DNA of 64,000 nucleotides from contig JABSSL010000013.1 of assembly GCA_013214355.1 (NCBI GenBank), positions 1-64,000 of the forward strand, read 5' to 3'. How positions within the stretch are numbered: the stretch's first letter is position 1; each line of letters begins with the position of its first letter. Source of the stretch: Saprospiraceae bacterium. Its GTDB lineage: Bacteria; Bacteroidota; Bacteroidia; Chitinophagales; Saprospiraceae. The position numbers and the translations under genes were made by a program. Below the pieces are notes generated by a model, which saw only the letters and a program-made list of their open reading frames with translations, ran no database searches and had not been told where the DNA came from. This document shows, piece after piece, positions 16,838-24,877 of the stretch.

Positions 16838-17755
16838 CTAGGGGTTGAATGGGGAGTAGGAAAGAAATGTCCAGTCGACTTCATGATGTTGCCGGGTAAG
16901 TCTCCACTGTTCCGTGTCGAAAAGCCAAAAACGCCCCGTTTCTCCACTCTTACTCAAATCTGCTCCGCTGGTCTGGTCAAAGGCTAATTCTGCCTTGCCA
17001 CTTAACTGCAAAATCTCCCCCCTTTCAAAGTTGACAAACAAAAGCCCTGTGTTGGGATTTTCATAGATATTCCCTAAAGTTTGAAAAAGACTATTGCCGG
17101 GATAATCAGGAATCCGTAGCCTGCCATCTCCGAGAATTTCGATAAATCCTGGTCGCCCACCGCGATGTGAGGTATCTATCTTTCCGGCGGCACTTCTCGT
17201 AGCCATAACAAAGGTATCCGCCTGACTTACCCAAGCTTTCAAGGCTGCCGTTAGCGCTGATCCAGTTTGGGTTTCTGCTTTCAAGGGATTTCTTTCCTCT
17301 GGCAAAGAAATCGTACTGGCTTGGATGTATTTTGGGCAATTCCCAAAGGCCTCCTTTACGTTTAGCAAAAACTGATCTTCCTCCTTCCTTAATGGTCCAT
17401 TTAGCCGGTAACGTCGACGAGTCTCTGGTTCCATAAATAAGACTCCGACCTGGGGATTATGGGCAATATTTTGGTAAACAATATCTGAATCCGTACTGCG
17501 GATTAAGGGTTCATAAAAAATTACACCCCGCTCGTTGGCTACCTCTACAAAACCTCGTTCTCCCACCAGCAATGATGCCCAAAGTTGACCATTCTCATCT
17601 ACTGATCCCAGATAAGCCGTGGTCTGCTGCTCGATGAAGGGAATAGCTTGGCCCATAATTTCAGAACTAATCATCCGACCCACTCGTTTGGCCATATCTG
17701 ATTGTCCAGCCATTTTCTGCACCGCCAACTCGCCCTTATGAAATACTTCGCTCAT
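16838..17755 (-). CDS. Pyridoxamine 5'-phosphate oxidase-fold flavoprotein (two-domain)
   Basis: A 305-residue protein with two split-barrel (PNPOx-like) halves. The first is around FIEQQTTAYLGSVDENGQLWASLLVG and VGVLFMEPETRRRYRLNGPL; the second around ADTFVMATRSAAGKIDTSHRGGRPGFI, NTGLLFVNFERGEILQLSGKAEL. The DTSHRGG motif is seen in FMN/F420-type PNPOx relatives. The precise reaction is unknown; such proteins often reduce or bind small electrophiles with a flavin. The start is set at ATG 17755 because the preceding residues look like read-through; an in-frame start at 17803 is possible. It lies 70 bp after GAPDH in the same direction and may be the last gene of the TetR-controlled group. Confidence 0.78.
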   Translation of the reverse strand: MSEVFHKGELAVQKMAGQSDMAKRVGRMISSEIMGQAIPFIEQQTTAYLGSVDENGQLWASLLVGERGFVEVANERGVIFYEPLIRSTDSDIVYQNIAHNPQVGVLFMEPETRRRYRLNGPLRKEEDQFLLNVKEAFGNCPKYIQASTISLPEERNPLKAETQTGSALTAALKAWVSQADTFVMATRSAAGKIDTSHRGGRPGFIEILGDGRLRIPDYPGNSLFQTLGNIYENPNTGLLFVNFERGEILQLSGKAELAFDQTSGADLSKSGETGRFWLFDTEQWRLTRQHHEVDWTFLSYSPFNP

Positions 17756-17825
17756 GCTAATTTTTTTGCGAGAAGCTAGTTGACAGCTGAGCTGAGCTAT
17801 CAACTGCTTCTCATTTGATGCTTTC

Positions 17826-18815
17826 TTATAGTTCTAATATCTGTCTAATCATCTGATTCGTAAAACCCCATTCATTATCATACCAGGCCAGTATTTTTAT
17901 TAAATCTCCATCTACTACTTTGGTCATCTGCAAATCAGCAATGGAAGCATACGGACTTTTGATTATATCAGAACTTACGATGGGATCATTTGTGACTGCG
18001 AATACACCTTGATAGCGTTCCGTGCCGGCTTCTTCCGTAAGAATTTGGTTGATTTCAGCTACGGAAGTGGGTTTCTCTGTCACAATCGTGATGTCAGAGA
18101 GTGACCCGACAGCCAGCGGCACTCGCACCGCCATCCCATCGAATTTACCCACATACCAAGGCATGGCTTTAGTCGTAGCAATGGCTGCTCCAGTAGTGGT
18201 AGGGATCAAGTTATTGAGACCTGACCTGCCCATCCGAACATCTTTCTTGTGCGTGGTATCCACGGTTCGATTAGTAGCTGTATCGGCATGGATGGTCGTC
18301 ATTATGGCCTTCTTAATGCCAATTCTCCTACCGATGATCTCGATGACCGGGCTAATGTTATTGGTCGTACAGCTAGCACAAGAAAAGATTTGAGTATGGC
18401 CATCCTTGTTGTTGACTCCGTGCACCACGGTGGGCACATTGGGACTTTTGGTGGGTCCCGAAAGGACTACCGTTCCAGCTCCCGCATTAATGTGTTTTGA
18501 TGCATCTTCTTCCTGTGTGAACAAGCCTGTACTCTCAATCACGACGTCTATGGCTAGCTCTTTCCAAGGTAGTTGCTCGGGGTCTCGTTCGTTAAAAAAC
18601 TTTACCCGATGATCTCCCACAATCAATTCATCTGCACCTAGTTCTATTTTCTGTTCAAAAGTGCCATGTACACTATCATACTGGATTAGGTAAGCGATAT
18701 TATCAATTGGAGCAATGTCATTAACTGCTACCAATTCCAATTCAGGATGATCGATTAGGAGTTTGAAGGCCGTGCGGCCGATTCGGCCCATACCATTGAT
18801 TGCAATACGTTTCAT
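17826..18815 (-). CDS. gap: Type I glyceraldehyde-3-phosphate dehydrogenase
   Basis: A 329-residue phosphorylating GAPDH: NAD-binding INGMGRIGRTAFKLL at the start, Asp33 in VNDI pointing to NAD preference, catalytic Cys149 in SCASCTTN, His in TTIHADT, TTTGAA and the C-terminal WYDNEWGF. It catalyses oxidation of glyceraldehyde-3-phosphate in glycolysis or the reverse in gluconeogenesis. The phosphate-loop region (VRMGRSGLNNLIPT) differs from the usual RARAAALNIIPT, so this may be a secondary isozyme. It follows the OsmC gene by 22 bp under a TetR-type operator, and there are no other glycolytic genes nearby. This suggests a stress-linked GAPDH rather than the main housekeeping copy (inference). 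Confidence 0.95.
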   Translation of the reverse strand: MKRIAINGMGRIGRTAFKLLIDHPELELVAVNDIAPIDNIAYLIQYDSVHGTFEQKIELGADELIVGDHRVKFFNERDPEQLPWKELAIDVVIESTGLFTQEEDASKHINAGAGTVVLSGPTKSPNVPTVVHGVNNKDGHTQIFSCASCTTNNISPVIEIIGRRIGIKKAIMTTIHADTATNRTVDTTHKKDVRMGRSGLNNLIPTTTGAAIATTKAMPWYVGKFDGMAVRVPLAVGSLSDITIVTEKPTSVAEINQILTEEAGTERYQGVFAVTNDPIVSSDIIKSPYASIADLQMTKVVDGDLIKILAWYDNEWGFTNQMIRQILEL

Positions 18816-18837
18816 AATAGGTCTTTCTCCTTTAGGA

Positions 18838-19257
18838 TTAGGTTAATGAAGTTTCAATCTTGATTTCATTGAGCAGCGTCTTCTGGACAGGACATCGATC
18901 AGAGATCTCCAGGAGTCGTGCTTTCTGTTGCTCATCTAGGTTTCCCTTGAAGCGGAGTTTTTTCTGGATGAAATGGACATAGCCGTCTTCTGATTCACAA
19001 TTCTCACAATCTTTAGCATGTCTTCTCTCTTGGTCCAGTTCTATCTCAACTTCTTGCAAGTCCCAGCCCTTGCGATCAGCGTACATACGAAGGGTCATTC
19101 CCACACAACTGCCGACTGCCATGAGCAAAAACTCATAAGGATTCGGTCCTAAATCCTCTCCGTAAGGTTGAGGTTCATCAGCAATCAATTGATGGGTCGG
19201 TGTTATTATCTCTGTTTTATATTTTTCGGTTCCTGTGGTTACTTTGACCTGAGCCAT
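18838..19257 (-). CDS. OsmC/YhfA-family thiol peroxidase-like protein
   Basis: A 139-residue OsmC-superfamily protein. The two redox cysteines are in GSCVGMTLRMYADRKGW and SDRCPVQKTLLN, and the fold's N-terminal strand precedes GPNPYEFLLMAVG. Family members reduce organic hydroperoxides with Cys pairs; the YhfA-like branch has less defined substrates. It is cytoplasmic and normal in size. The gene is the first of a short operon with GAPDH, and a TetR-type palindromic operator lies 24-43 bp upstream of its ATG, so expression is expected to be induced by the ligand of the adjacent regulator. Confidence 0.92.
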   Translation of the reverse strand: MAQVKVTTGTEKYKTEIITPTHQLIADEPQPYGEDLGPNPYEFLLMAVGSCVGMTLRMYADRKGWDLQEVEIELDQERRHAKDCENCESEDGYVHFIQKKLRFKGNLDEQQKARLLEISDRCPVQKTLLNEIKIETSLT

Positions 19258-19280
19258 GGTTTCTGATTTTAAAGAAGTTA

Positions 19281-19300
19281 ATTACCGAACGATCGGTAAT
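19281..19300. promoter_or_regulatory. TetR-type operator upstream of osmC
   Basis: The sequence ATTACCGA-ACGA-TCGGTAAT is an inverted repeat with 8-bp arms and a 4-bp centre, lying between the regulator stop and the OsmC start. It shares the core ACCGAACGNTCGGT with the second site at 19900, supporting recognition by the same TetR-family protein. Confidence 0.85.
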
Positions 19301-19321
19301 ATATGTGGTTAAAAAAATAGT

Positions 19322-19879
19322 CTAACTATATCTTTCGGCGATATTTGCCAAGGTTTCCCCAAATAAATCTTGCTGCTGTAAGCCCTTTGACACGATTAGC
19401 GCTCCCTGGATATCGATCAAGGTTTGCACTGCTGCTTTCTTCGACGTTTCCAAATCCATTTTGACATCCTCTCCCAAGCGGGTGAAAGCCATAATGTATT
19501 TTTCCATACCGGCACGTATTTGCTGACCAAAAAGTTCAAGTCCAGAATGCGTAGATAAGGCCCTAAAAATGCAGATAGATTTTCCGCGATGATACAAAGC
19601 ATCTATATTTTGCAGTGCTAGATTGAGACGCTTCTTGGCCGGTTGAGCCGGATCAGTCAGAACTGCAAAAATGTTGGCCTCGACCCATTCTGCCACATAC
19701 TCCAAAACGGCTTCCGTCATCTGCTGCTTTCCGCCAGGAAAGCGATGATACAAGCTGGCCTTCTTGAGGCCGGTTGCCGTTGCCAGATCACTCAGACTAG
19801 CCCCATCATACCCTTTGGCACGAAGTACCAGCAGTAATCCTTCCATCAACTGCTTATGTTCAACTTTCTGTGGTCTCAT
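19322..19879 (-). CDS. TetR-family transcriptional regulator
   Basis: A 185-residue regulator with an N-terminal helix-turn-helix (SLSDLATATGLKKASLYHRFPGGKQQM, about residues 27-53) typical of TetR, and an all-helical C-terminal ligand domain with no assigned inducer. The G-LKKASLYHRF-GGK-M pattern places it near regulators of oxidative or electrophile stress genes. Two nearly identical palindromes, one ahead of its own start (19900-19913) and one ahead of osmC (19281-19300), suggest autoregulation and repression of the downstream OsmC-GAPDH unit. The stop is 64 bp from the OsmC ATG. Confidence 0.93.
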   Translation of the reverse strand: MRPQKVEHKQLMEGLLLVLRAKGYDGASLSDLATATGLKKASLYHRFPGGKQQMTEAVLEYVAEWVEANIFAVLTDPAQPAKKRLNLALQNIDALYHRGKSICIFRALSTHSGLELFGQQIRAGMEKYIMAFTRLGEDVKMDLETSKKAAVQTLIDIQGALIVSKGLQQQDLFGETLANIAERYS

Positions 19880-19899
19880 TGTTTCTGTTTACTATATTA

Positions 19900-19913
19900 A
19901 CCGAACGTTCGGT
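19900..19913. promoter_or_regulatory. TetR-type operator upstream of tetR gene
   Basis: A perfect 14-bp palindrome ACCGAACGTTCGGT, extended by TTA on the left and AAA on the right, 21 bp upstream of the regulator ATG. It matches the operator at 19281-19300 in both arms. Confidence 0.85.
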
Positions 19914-20211
19914 AAAATGTTTTGCAGACTAAGGTTAAAAGTCCTCGCTAAGACAGTTGGACCTATTTGAGACGGTATGTATCGACGTTGTTGAATGAAC
20001 AATTTTTATCTGGAAGGCATCAGTGAAAATCTATCTGGCTAGCAATGACAGGCACCCACACAGGCCGTTTGTGTTGGTCGCTATTTTCTCTAGCTGCGCT
20101 TAGCACTTGCAAGGGCACCGGATTACCCATTTACTCACCTCCTTGATCTCCCCAGCCGATGGATGGTATTTTCCACCACGATCTCTCTCGACTGCCTTAA
20201 TCTCAACGGAT
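19914..20211. other. Intergenic region, nothing recognised
   Basis: About 300 bp between the TetR operator and the end of the acetyltransferase gene. No gene, RNA or strong hairpin was seen. Confidence 0.5.
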
Positions 20212-20757
20212 TCAACCGTTCTTTTGCCACTCCTCCTTTAATATTCCGTAGCTTATTGAGTCGTAGTATTCCCCCTTCACTATTCTGGCTTTTCGGTACT
20301 GGGCTTCCCTCTTCATCCCTAGTTTTTCAGCTAACCTCATCATTCCTTCGTTTCCCGACCAAGTAGTTAAGCCTAATCTAATCAGGTCTGGGTTCGATGC
20401 AAATATCTCTTCTATCCACAGTTTGAGGGATTGATAACCGATCCCTTTACCCCAATTCTCCTCATTAAAAATAACAAGCCCTATTTCCATCCAATTTGTC
20501 TCTTCAGATTTCCAGTACCAATTTACCTCCCCAATTAATGCTCGATACTCATTCGTAATGATCCGCTTTCCAGGCAATGGATCTAGATCACCGGCGTTCA
20601 GTCTGCTCGAAATCAAGCTTATTTCAGCCTCTATTTCCTCCAGCGTTTGTTTCTTGAAATAGGGCCCATTGAAATCATGGTATTTATGATTCGGTAATTT
20701 CCAGTACCTGTAAATGGTCAAGTCATCCTTACTTATTTGTCGCAACTTAATTTCCAC
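20212..20757 (-). CDS. GNAT acetyltransferase (RimJ/RimL-like)
   Basis: A 181-residue GNAT-fold protein beginning with the RimJ-like MEIKLRQISKDDLTIYRYW. The acetyl-CoA binding turn is ENWGKGIGYQSL, and the C-terminal part (GNEGMMRLAEKLGMKREAQYRKA) is the usual GNxxxxRLxEKxGF segment of ribosomal-protein or small-molecule acetyltransferases. The acceptor is unknown. It lies 45 bp downstream of the operon encoding an ECF sigma factor and could be its last gene. Confidence 0.85.
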   Translation of the reverse strand: MEIKLRQISKDDLTIYRYWKLPNHKYHDFNGPYFKKQTLEEIEAEISLISSRLNAGDLDPLPGKRIITNEYRALIGEVNWYWKSEETNWMEIGLVIFNEENWGKGIGYQSLKLWIEEIFASNPDLIRLGLTTWSGNEGMMRLAEKLGMKREAQYRKARIVKGEYYDSISYGILKEEWQKNG

Positions 20758-20802
20758 TATATCAATCTATTTCTTTAGTCCTGGGAAAGGATGGTTGAAG
20801 GT

Positions 20803-21393
20803 TCAATGCTCATGTTGCTGCTGTATGCTCTCAAATCCTTTAATGATTCCATCCAATTTGCCCTGTTCTCTTCGGATCACCATTGGCCTGAGGTAAACCC
20901 AATTAAATCCAATCCAAATCAAAGTAAGGGAATAAGTGATAATTGACCAAGGAGACGGCATCAAAGATGCATACTCATATAGACAGAGGCAAAGCCCAAC
21001 GGTCATTACAATAAAATACAGCTGTAACATGCTAGTCTGTAAAATCTTTTGCTGCTGCTTCAGCTTAACTGCTGCCTCCAAAAACGCTCTATTACTCTGA
21101 TTTTCATCAACTTCCCTTAAAAGTGGGATGAGTCGATTGTATACAAATAGATAGCCAACTATTGCTATTATCATGGTCAATATCCCTACTTTCGTGCTAA
21201 TAAGCCGCGGCTCGACGTACTGCCAAAGAAGCACCATAGCAATGATCGTAATGAGCATTAAACCGTTTACGGCAAATACTTTTGCCAAGTTCTTCTTCTT
21301 AATCTTGGAAAATTGGGAAACCACTTCTTGTACTTGAGGTGGATTCATCCTTTGCTTCCCCCACAATTCATTTAGGTCTACATTATTCTCCAT
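20803..21393 (-). CDS. Membrane protein cotranscribed with ECF sigma factor
   Basis: A 196-residue protein with about four hydrophobic segments (around residues 38-57, 70-88, 117-139 and 147-170) and an N-terminal cytoplasmic part. I recognise no family. Its start overlaps the sigma-factor stop by 11 bp, so translation is coupled. By position it could be an anti-sigma factor or a membrane sensor for it, although it has no zinc-binding HxxxCxxC motif; this is inference from context only. Confidence 0.75.
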   Translation of the reverse strand: MENNVDLNELWGKQRMNPPQVQEVVSQFSKIKKKNLAKVFAVNGLMLITIIAMVLLWQYVEPRLISTKVGILTMIIAIVGYLFVYNRLIPLLREVDENQSNRAFLEAAVKLKQQQKILQTSMLQLYFIVMTVGLCLCLYEYASLMPSPWSIITYSLTLIWIGFNWVYLRPMVIRREQGKLDGIIKGFESIQQQHEH

Positions 21394-21850
21394 ATCCTCG
21401 AAATTTAATTCTCAATTTTTCTTTAATCCGGTGAATTTTCACTCGGACATTGCTGCTGGAAAGTCCAACAATATGGGCGATATCTGCTTGTTTGACATCC
21501 TCTAATTCAAGCGATATAATGATTCTGTCCATCTCAGGCAGTTCTGAGATACATTGATACAAGAACTTAATCTTGGGTTCCATGCTGGCTTGATCATCTT
21601 CCGCAAGATTTGCGGGGAAATTACCCTTTGGATAGCGCTTCTGGCGTTCAATTTGACGTAAGCAGATATTAGAGGCAATTCTAAAGATCCACGTATCTAT
21701 TTTCGATTCGTTTCTGAATTCAGGGAGTTTCTTAAGTACCACAATGAAGGTCTCTTGTGCTAGATCCTTTGCCAAACTTCGATCATTTACGTATCCCATA
21801 CATAAACGAAAGATCTTCTGCCAATACTTTTTATAGATTTCCTCGAACAC
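21383..21850 (-). CDS. ECF-type RNA polymerase sigma factor
   Basis: A 155-residue sigma-70 family member with only regions 2 and 4. Region 2 shows YWQKIFRLCMGYVNDRSLAKDLAQETFIVVLKKL and the -10 recognition helix WIFRIASNICLRQIE; region 4 is MDRIIISLELEDVKQADIAHIVGLSSSNVRVKIHRIKEKL. These sigma factors redirect RNA polymerase in response to envelope or stress signals. It sits 2 bp after the stop of the secreted hydrolase gene and overlaps the next membrane-protein gene, so all three form one operon. Confidence 0.93.
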   Translation of the reverse strand: MFEEIYKKYWQKIFRLCMGYVNDRSLAKDLAQETFIVVLKKLPEFRNESKIDTWIFRIASNICLRQIERQKRYPKGNFPANLAEDDQASMEPKIKFLYQCISELPEMDRIIISLELEDVKQADIAHIVGLSSSNVRVKIHRIKEKLRIKFRGYGE

Positions 21851-21852
21851 GT

Positions 21853-22698
21853 CTACTCTTTGTTTAAAAAACTAGACAGCTGTTCAAAATACCATTCTTT
21901 ATCATCATACATGATAAAATGAAGACCTTTATTGGCGTACTGTAAATCAGCAGATTCAAGTTTTTTGTATTGTTCAACAATAGCTGATTGAATGTTCTTG
22001 AAGCTAGATTCTAACAAGATTAAGCTGGGACATTTTACAGTTTTGATTCGATCTCTTAAATCGGTGTTCAAAAAATCGCAATACATTTTTGCAAAGGTTG
22101 CTCTGTCAGATTGCACACTCCAACTGGTGACAAGCTCAATCATCTCTGCGTTTTGAACGAGTTGTGATATGGTCATTTTTTGCATTTGATAAAACTGCTC
22201 CTTCGGCAGGCCTGAAATCTGTTTGACAGAAGCTGAGCAGTCTACCTGATCATCCTGTTTAAAATTTGGATTGGTTAATGCTGCTAGGCAAGGTAGAGCG
22301 TCTACAACGACTATCCTTTCAATAAGTGTGGGGTAATCAGCAGCTAATGCCATGGCTAAGCCTCCTCCCATGCTATGCCCAATAATGATTGGTTTTTTGA
22401 TCTGCTCTTCCTTGATGAATTCAGCAATGCCAGTTTTCCAGCCCTCAAAAGTTGGATTCTGTCCAGGCTCAGCATCTGCGAATCCGGCCATGGTGAGGGT
22501 ATAACAAGTGAAGTCATCCTCGTAGGTAGATCTGGTTTCAGTCCAAACATCACCCGAACAGGCAAATCCCGGGATGAATAGGATGGTTCGATTTCCCCGC
22601 CCGCTTTTCTCCACTTCAAACGGATAGGCGGAATCAGTTTGCGCAAAGCTTGGAGTAATTACAGATAGAGAGAGGCTGAATAGAAGCAATTTTTTCAT
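21853..22698 (-). CDS. Secreted alpha/beta-hydrolase
   Basis: A 281-residue alpha/beta-hydrolase with a signal peptide ending in SFAQ (about residue 20). The oxyanion region is IPGFACSGDVW, the nucleophile Ser109 is in GHSMGG, and the catalytic His is in GLHFIMYDD near residue 264. The acid residue probably lies in the region near residue 235-240. Esterase, lipase or dienelactone-like activity is possible; the substrate is unknown. It is likely periplasmic. It is the first gene of an operon with an ECF sigma factor and a membrane protein, an unusual partner for a sigma factor. Confidence 0.88.
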   Translation of the reverse strand: MKKLLLFSLSLSVITPSFAQTDSAYPFEVEKSGRGNRTILFIPGFACSGDVWTETRSTYEDDFTCYTLTMAGFADAEPGQNPTFEGWKTGIAEFIKEEQIKKPIIIGHSMGGGLAMALAADYPTLIERIVVVDALPCLAALTNPNFKQDDQVDCSASVKQISGLPKEQFYQMQKMTISQLVQNAEMIELVTSWSVQSDRATFAKMYCDFLNTDLRDRIKTVKCPSLILLESSFKNIQSAIVEQYKKLESADLQYANKGLHFIMYDDKEWYFEQLSSFLNKE

Positions 22699-22846
22699 TT
22701 TGTAGTTCCTATTGATTCGCCCTTTAGATACGAGGGACTACAAAATGTTACAGGCTAACTAATTTTTTTGTAGCGCTTTTTCAGAATGGCATGTAACTTG
22801 CGGCATAAGCTTTAGCTCATCATCGCACTGATATTTCTAATTGAAC

Positions 22847-23419
22847 ATGAAAGTATTCTTTATTCTCATTCTTCTGTTCTCTTCTTCTATTCCCCTCTTT
22901 TCTCAGGTGAAGTACGAAAAAGAACATCGGGTAAGTGCCGAAAAAGTACCCGAAGCCGCCACAAATGCTTTGGAATCGCGGCCTTTCTATAGCAAGGTTA
23001 AGTGGTACCGAGAAGAAAGTCTCGTTGCTACCACCTACGAGGCGAAAGTCAGGTTTCAGGGGAAGAAACTGAGTATTGAATTTGATAGCATTGGACAATT
23101 AGAAGATGTCGAAATCATAATTAAGTGGTCAGCGATCGAGGATATTGTCAGAACAAAAATTGATCAGGAGTTGAAAGGCGTTTTTAGCAAATATCGATTG
23201 GTGAAAATTCAGCGGCAATGGACCGGTAATACCGAGATTCTACTGAAGAGTCTCCCAGACGATCCTCCTCCCGACAAAGCCACAAAGCGATACGAGATAA
23301 TTGTCAAAGGGAAATCAGAAATTGGCTGGCACTGGCATGAGATGACTTTCTCCCTTACTGGTGAATTACTAAGTAACAAACGAATCATTTTGAGAAATAC
23401 CGATAATCTGGAGTATTGA
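22847..23419 (+). CDS. Secreted hypothetical protein (PepSY-like, Bacteroidota)
   Basis: A 190-residue exported protein: signal peptide (FFILILLFSSSIPLFSQ) followed by a mature part with alternating charged beta strands, such as VKWYREESLVATTYEAKVRFQGKKL. This pattern recalls PepSY-like or beta-lactamase-inhibitor-like periplasmic domains, but the match is only suggestive. An in-frame TTG at 22841 precedes the preferred ATG at 22847. The stop overlaps the start of the next gene by four bases (TTGA), indicating coupled expression with the outer-membrane protein that follows. Confidence 0.75.
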   Translation: MKVFFILILLFSSSIPLFSQVKYEKEHRVSAEKVPEAATNALESRPFYSKVKWYREESLVATTYEAKVRFQGKKLSIEFDSIGQLEDVEIIIKWSAIEDIVRTKIDQELKGVFSKYRLVKIQRQWTGNTEILLKSLPDDPPPDKATKRYEIIVKGKSEIGWHWHEMTFSLTGELLSNKRIILRNTDNLEY

Positions 23420-24108
23420 GAAAAATTGTAGGTAGCTTGCTAATTGTATTTTGTCTAGCAAGCGTAACAGTAATAGGGCAAAACAGTTATAGAAGTGGCC
23501 TTCTGCCCACTATTAACCTGAATCAAAAACTGAAGCAGGGATGGCGAATCAATTATCAATGGCAATCGCGCTGGATATTAGCGGAAGGACTATTTTCTGA
23601 ACCAGCTGAAACGAGATGGGCTTACGGTTTGTCTGATCTTTCCTTGGTAGTGAGTAAAAAAGTGCAAGGTAATACGGGGTTAGCCATCGGTTTCCTTACG
23701 CGATTTGTAGGTGATCTGCAGAGATTTCGTCTCCTACAGCAATATACAAGCGTTGAAAGGTTTCCAGCTTTCCGTCTCGGCCACCGGATTCGGGCTGACC
23801 AAACCTGGGGTGGAGAAGATGCCACTACCCTTAGACTCCGCTATCGGCTTTCCCTAGATGTCCCATTAAATGGTAATACGACCAATCCCAATGAATTATA
23901 CTTCAAACTTAATCATGAATACCTAACCGCTCTGGAATCAAAGGACCTGTCAATGGAAATTCGAATGGTCCCAATGCTTGGCCTACTGCTCACAGATAAC
24001 AATAAGTTGGAAACGGGCCTCGACTATCGGTTTGATAAGGTGGGAGCCCCCAAAAGTAGGCATAGCTTCTGGTGGGCTGTAAATTGGTATTATAGTTTTG
24101 GGAAATAA
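23416..24108 (+). CDS. DUF2490-type outer-membrane protein
   Basis: A 230-residue exported protein with signal sequence (LLIVFCLASVTVIGQ) and a series of alternating amphipathic strands such as YQWQSRWIL, RLRYRLSLDVPL and ETGLDYRFDK, closing with WWAVNWYYSFGK. This is the profile of DUF2490 beta-barrel proteins of Bacteroidota, of unknown function. Translation apparently starts at a TTG at 23416 overlapping the preceding TGA stop, so it is coupled to the upstream secreted protein. An internal downstream ATG would remove the signal peptide. Confidence 0.8.
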   Translation: MRKIVGSLLIVFCLASVTVIGQNSYRSGLLPTINLNQKLKQGWRINYQWQSRWILAEGLFSEPAETRWAYGLSDLSLVVSKKVQGNTGLAIGFLTRFVGDLQRFRLLQQYTSVERFPAFRLGHRIRADQTWGGEDATTLRLRYRLSLDVPLNGNTTNPNELYFKLNHEYLTALESKDLSMEIRMVPMLGLLLTDNNKLETGLDYRFDKVGAPKSRHSFWWAVNWYYSFGK

Positions 24109-24126
24109 TTTTTTCCACACAAGCAC

Positions 24127-24765
24127 TTAAGATCGAAGTTCCTTTTTTGTCAAGATGCGTTTCCGAATACGGCTTAGGGACTCGGGTTTGACCCCAAGGT
24201 AACTAGCCAACTGGTATTGGGGTACACGATGTATCAATTTTGGACGTTCGCGAATTAACTGTAAGTACCTTTCCTCTGGAGAGCTAGTCATGTAAGAGGT
24301 TAACAGGTTGTGATATACTGCAATTTGTCGTTCTAGACCTTGACGACACAAGGATTCAAAACGTGGAAAGCGGCTATACAATTCCTCTTCCTTTTCATGG
24401 CTCATCACAGCTAAAATAGTATCCTCTGTACATTCCAAGTAGTAATCTACTGGGGTATCAGCGATGGTACTATTCAAGGAAGAGATAGATTGCTCTTCAG
24501 TGTAGAAAAAAGTAGTTTTCTCCTCTCCACCTTTTAGGTAAAATTGACGGACACATCCTTGCACATTGTAGTAACAAGCCTTAGCATACTGTCCCTCTTG
24601 CAGCAATAAACTCCCCTTTTCGAAACGCTTAATTTCCACCATATTGAGGACAGCCTGCATTTCTTCGGGCTTTAGAAAGATTTCCCCAGTGACACAATCA
24701 TGCAGGGCCTCTTCGGCAGTAGGAATGGCCGAATTGTAGAGATAGGTATTGTGTGATGCTGTCAT
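24127..24765 (-). CDS. Crp/Fnr-family transcriptional regulator
   Basis: A 212-residue regulator. The N-terminal cyclic-nucleotide-binding-like beta-roll spans about residues 30-140 (FEKGSLLLQEGQYAKACYYNVQGCVRQF), and the C-terminal helix-turn-helix is QYQLASYLGVKPESLSRIRKRI (about 184-205). The residues PERYLQLIRERP before the HTH are typical of Bacteroidota Crp-like regulators. No Fe-S cysteine set typical of FNR is evident. The ligand and targets are unknown. It lies downstream of, and in the same direction as, two oxidoreductase genes. Confidence 0.93.
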   Translation of the reverse strand: MTASHNTYLYNSAIPTAEEALHDCVTGEIFLKPEEMQAVLNMVEIKRFEKGSLLLQEGQYAKACYYNVQGCVRQFYLKGGEEKTTFFYTEEQSISSLNSTIADTPVDYYLECTEDTILAVMSHEKEEELYSRFPRFESLCRQGLERQIAVYHNLLTSYMTSSPEERYLQLIRERPKLIHRVPQYQLASYLGVKPESLSRIRKRILTKKELRS

Positions 24766-24877
24766 GTTCTTGAACTCGTTTCTTCGTATTTTCGAAGCTA
24801 CGAATTGGCAGCAGTTTACCCCATTCCTTTCGATAGAAGTGAGGATTCTATCGATAGAAATCCGAAGTTCTTTTCTC

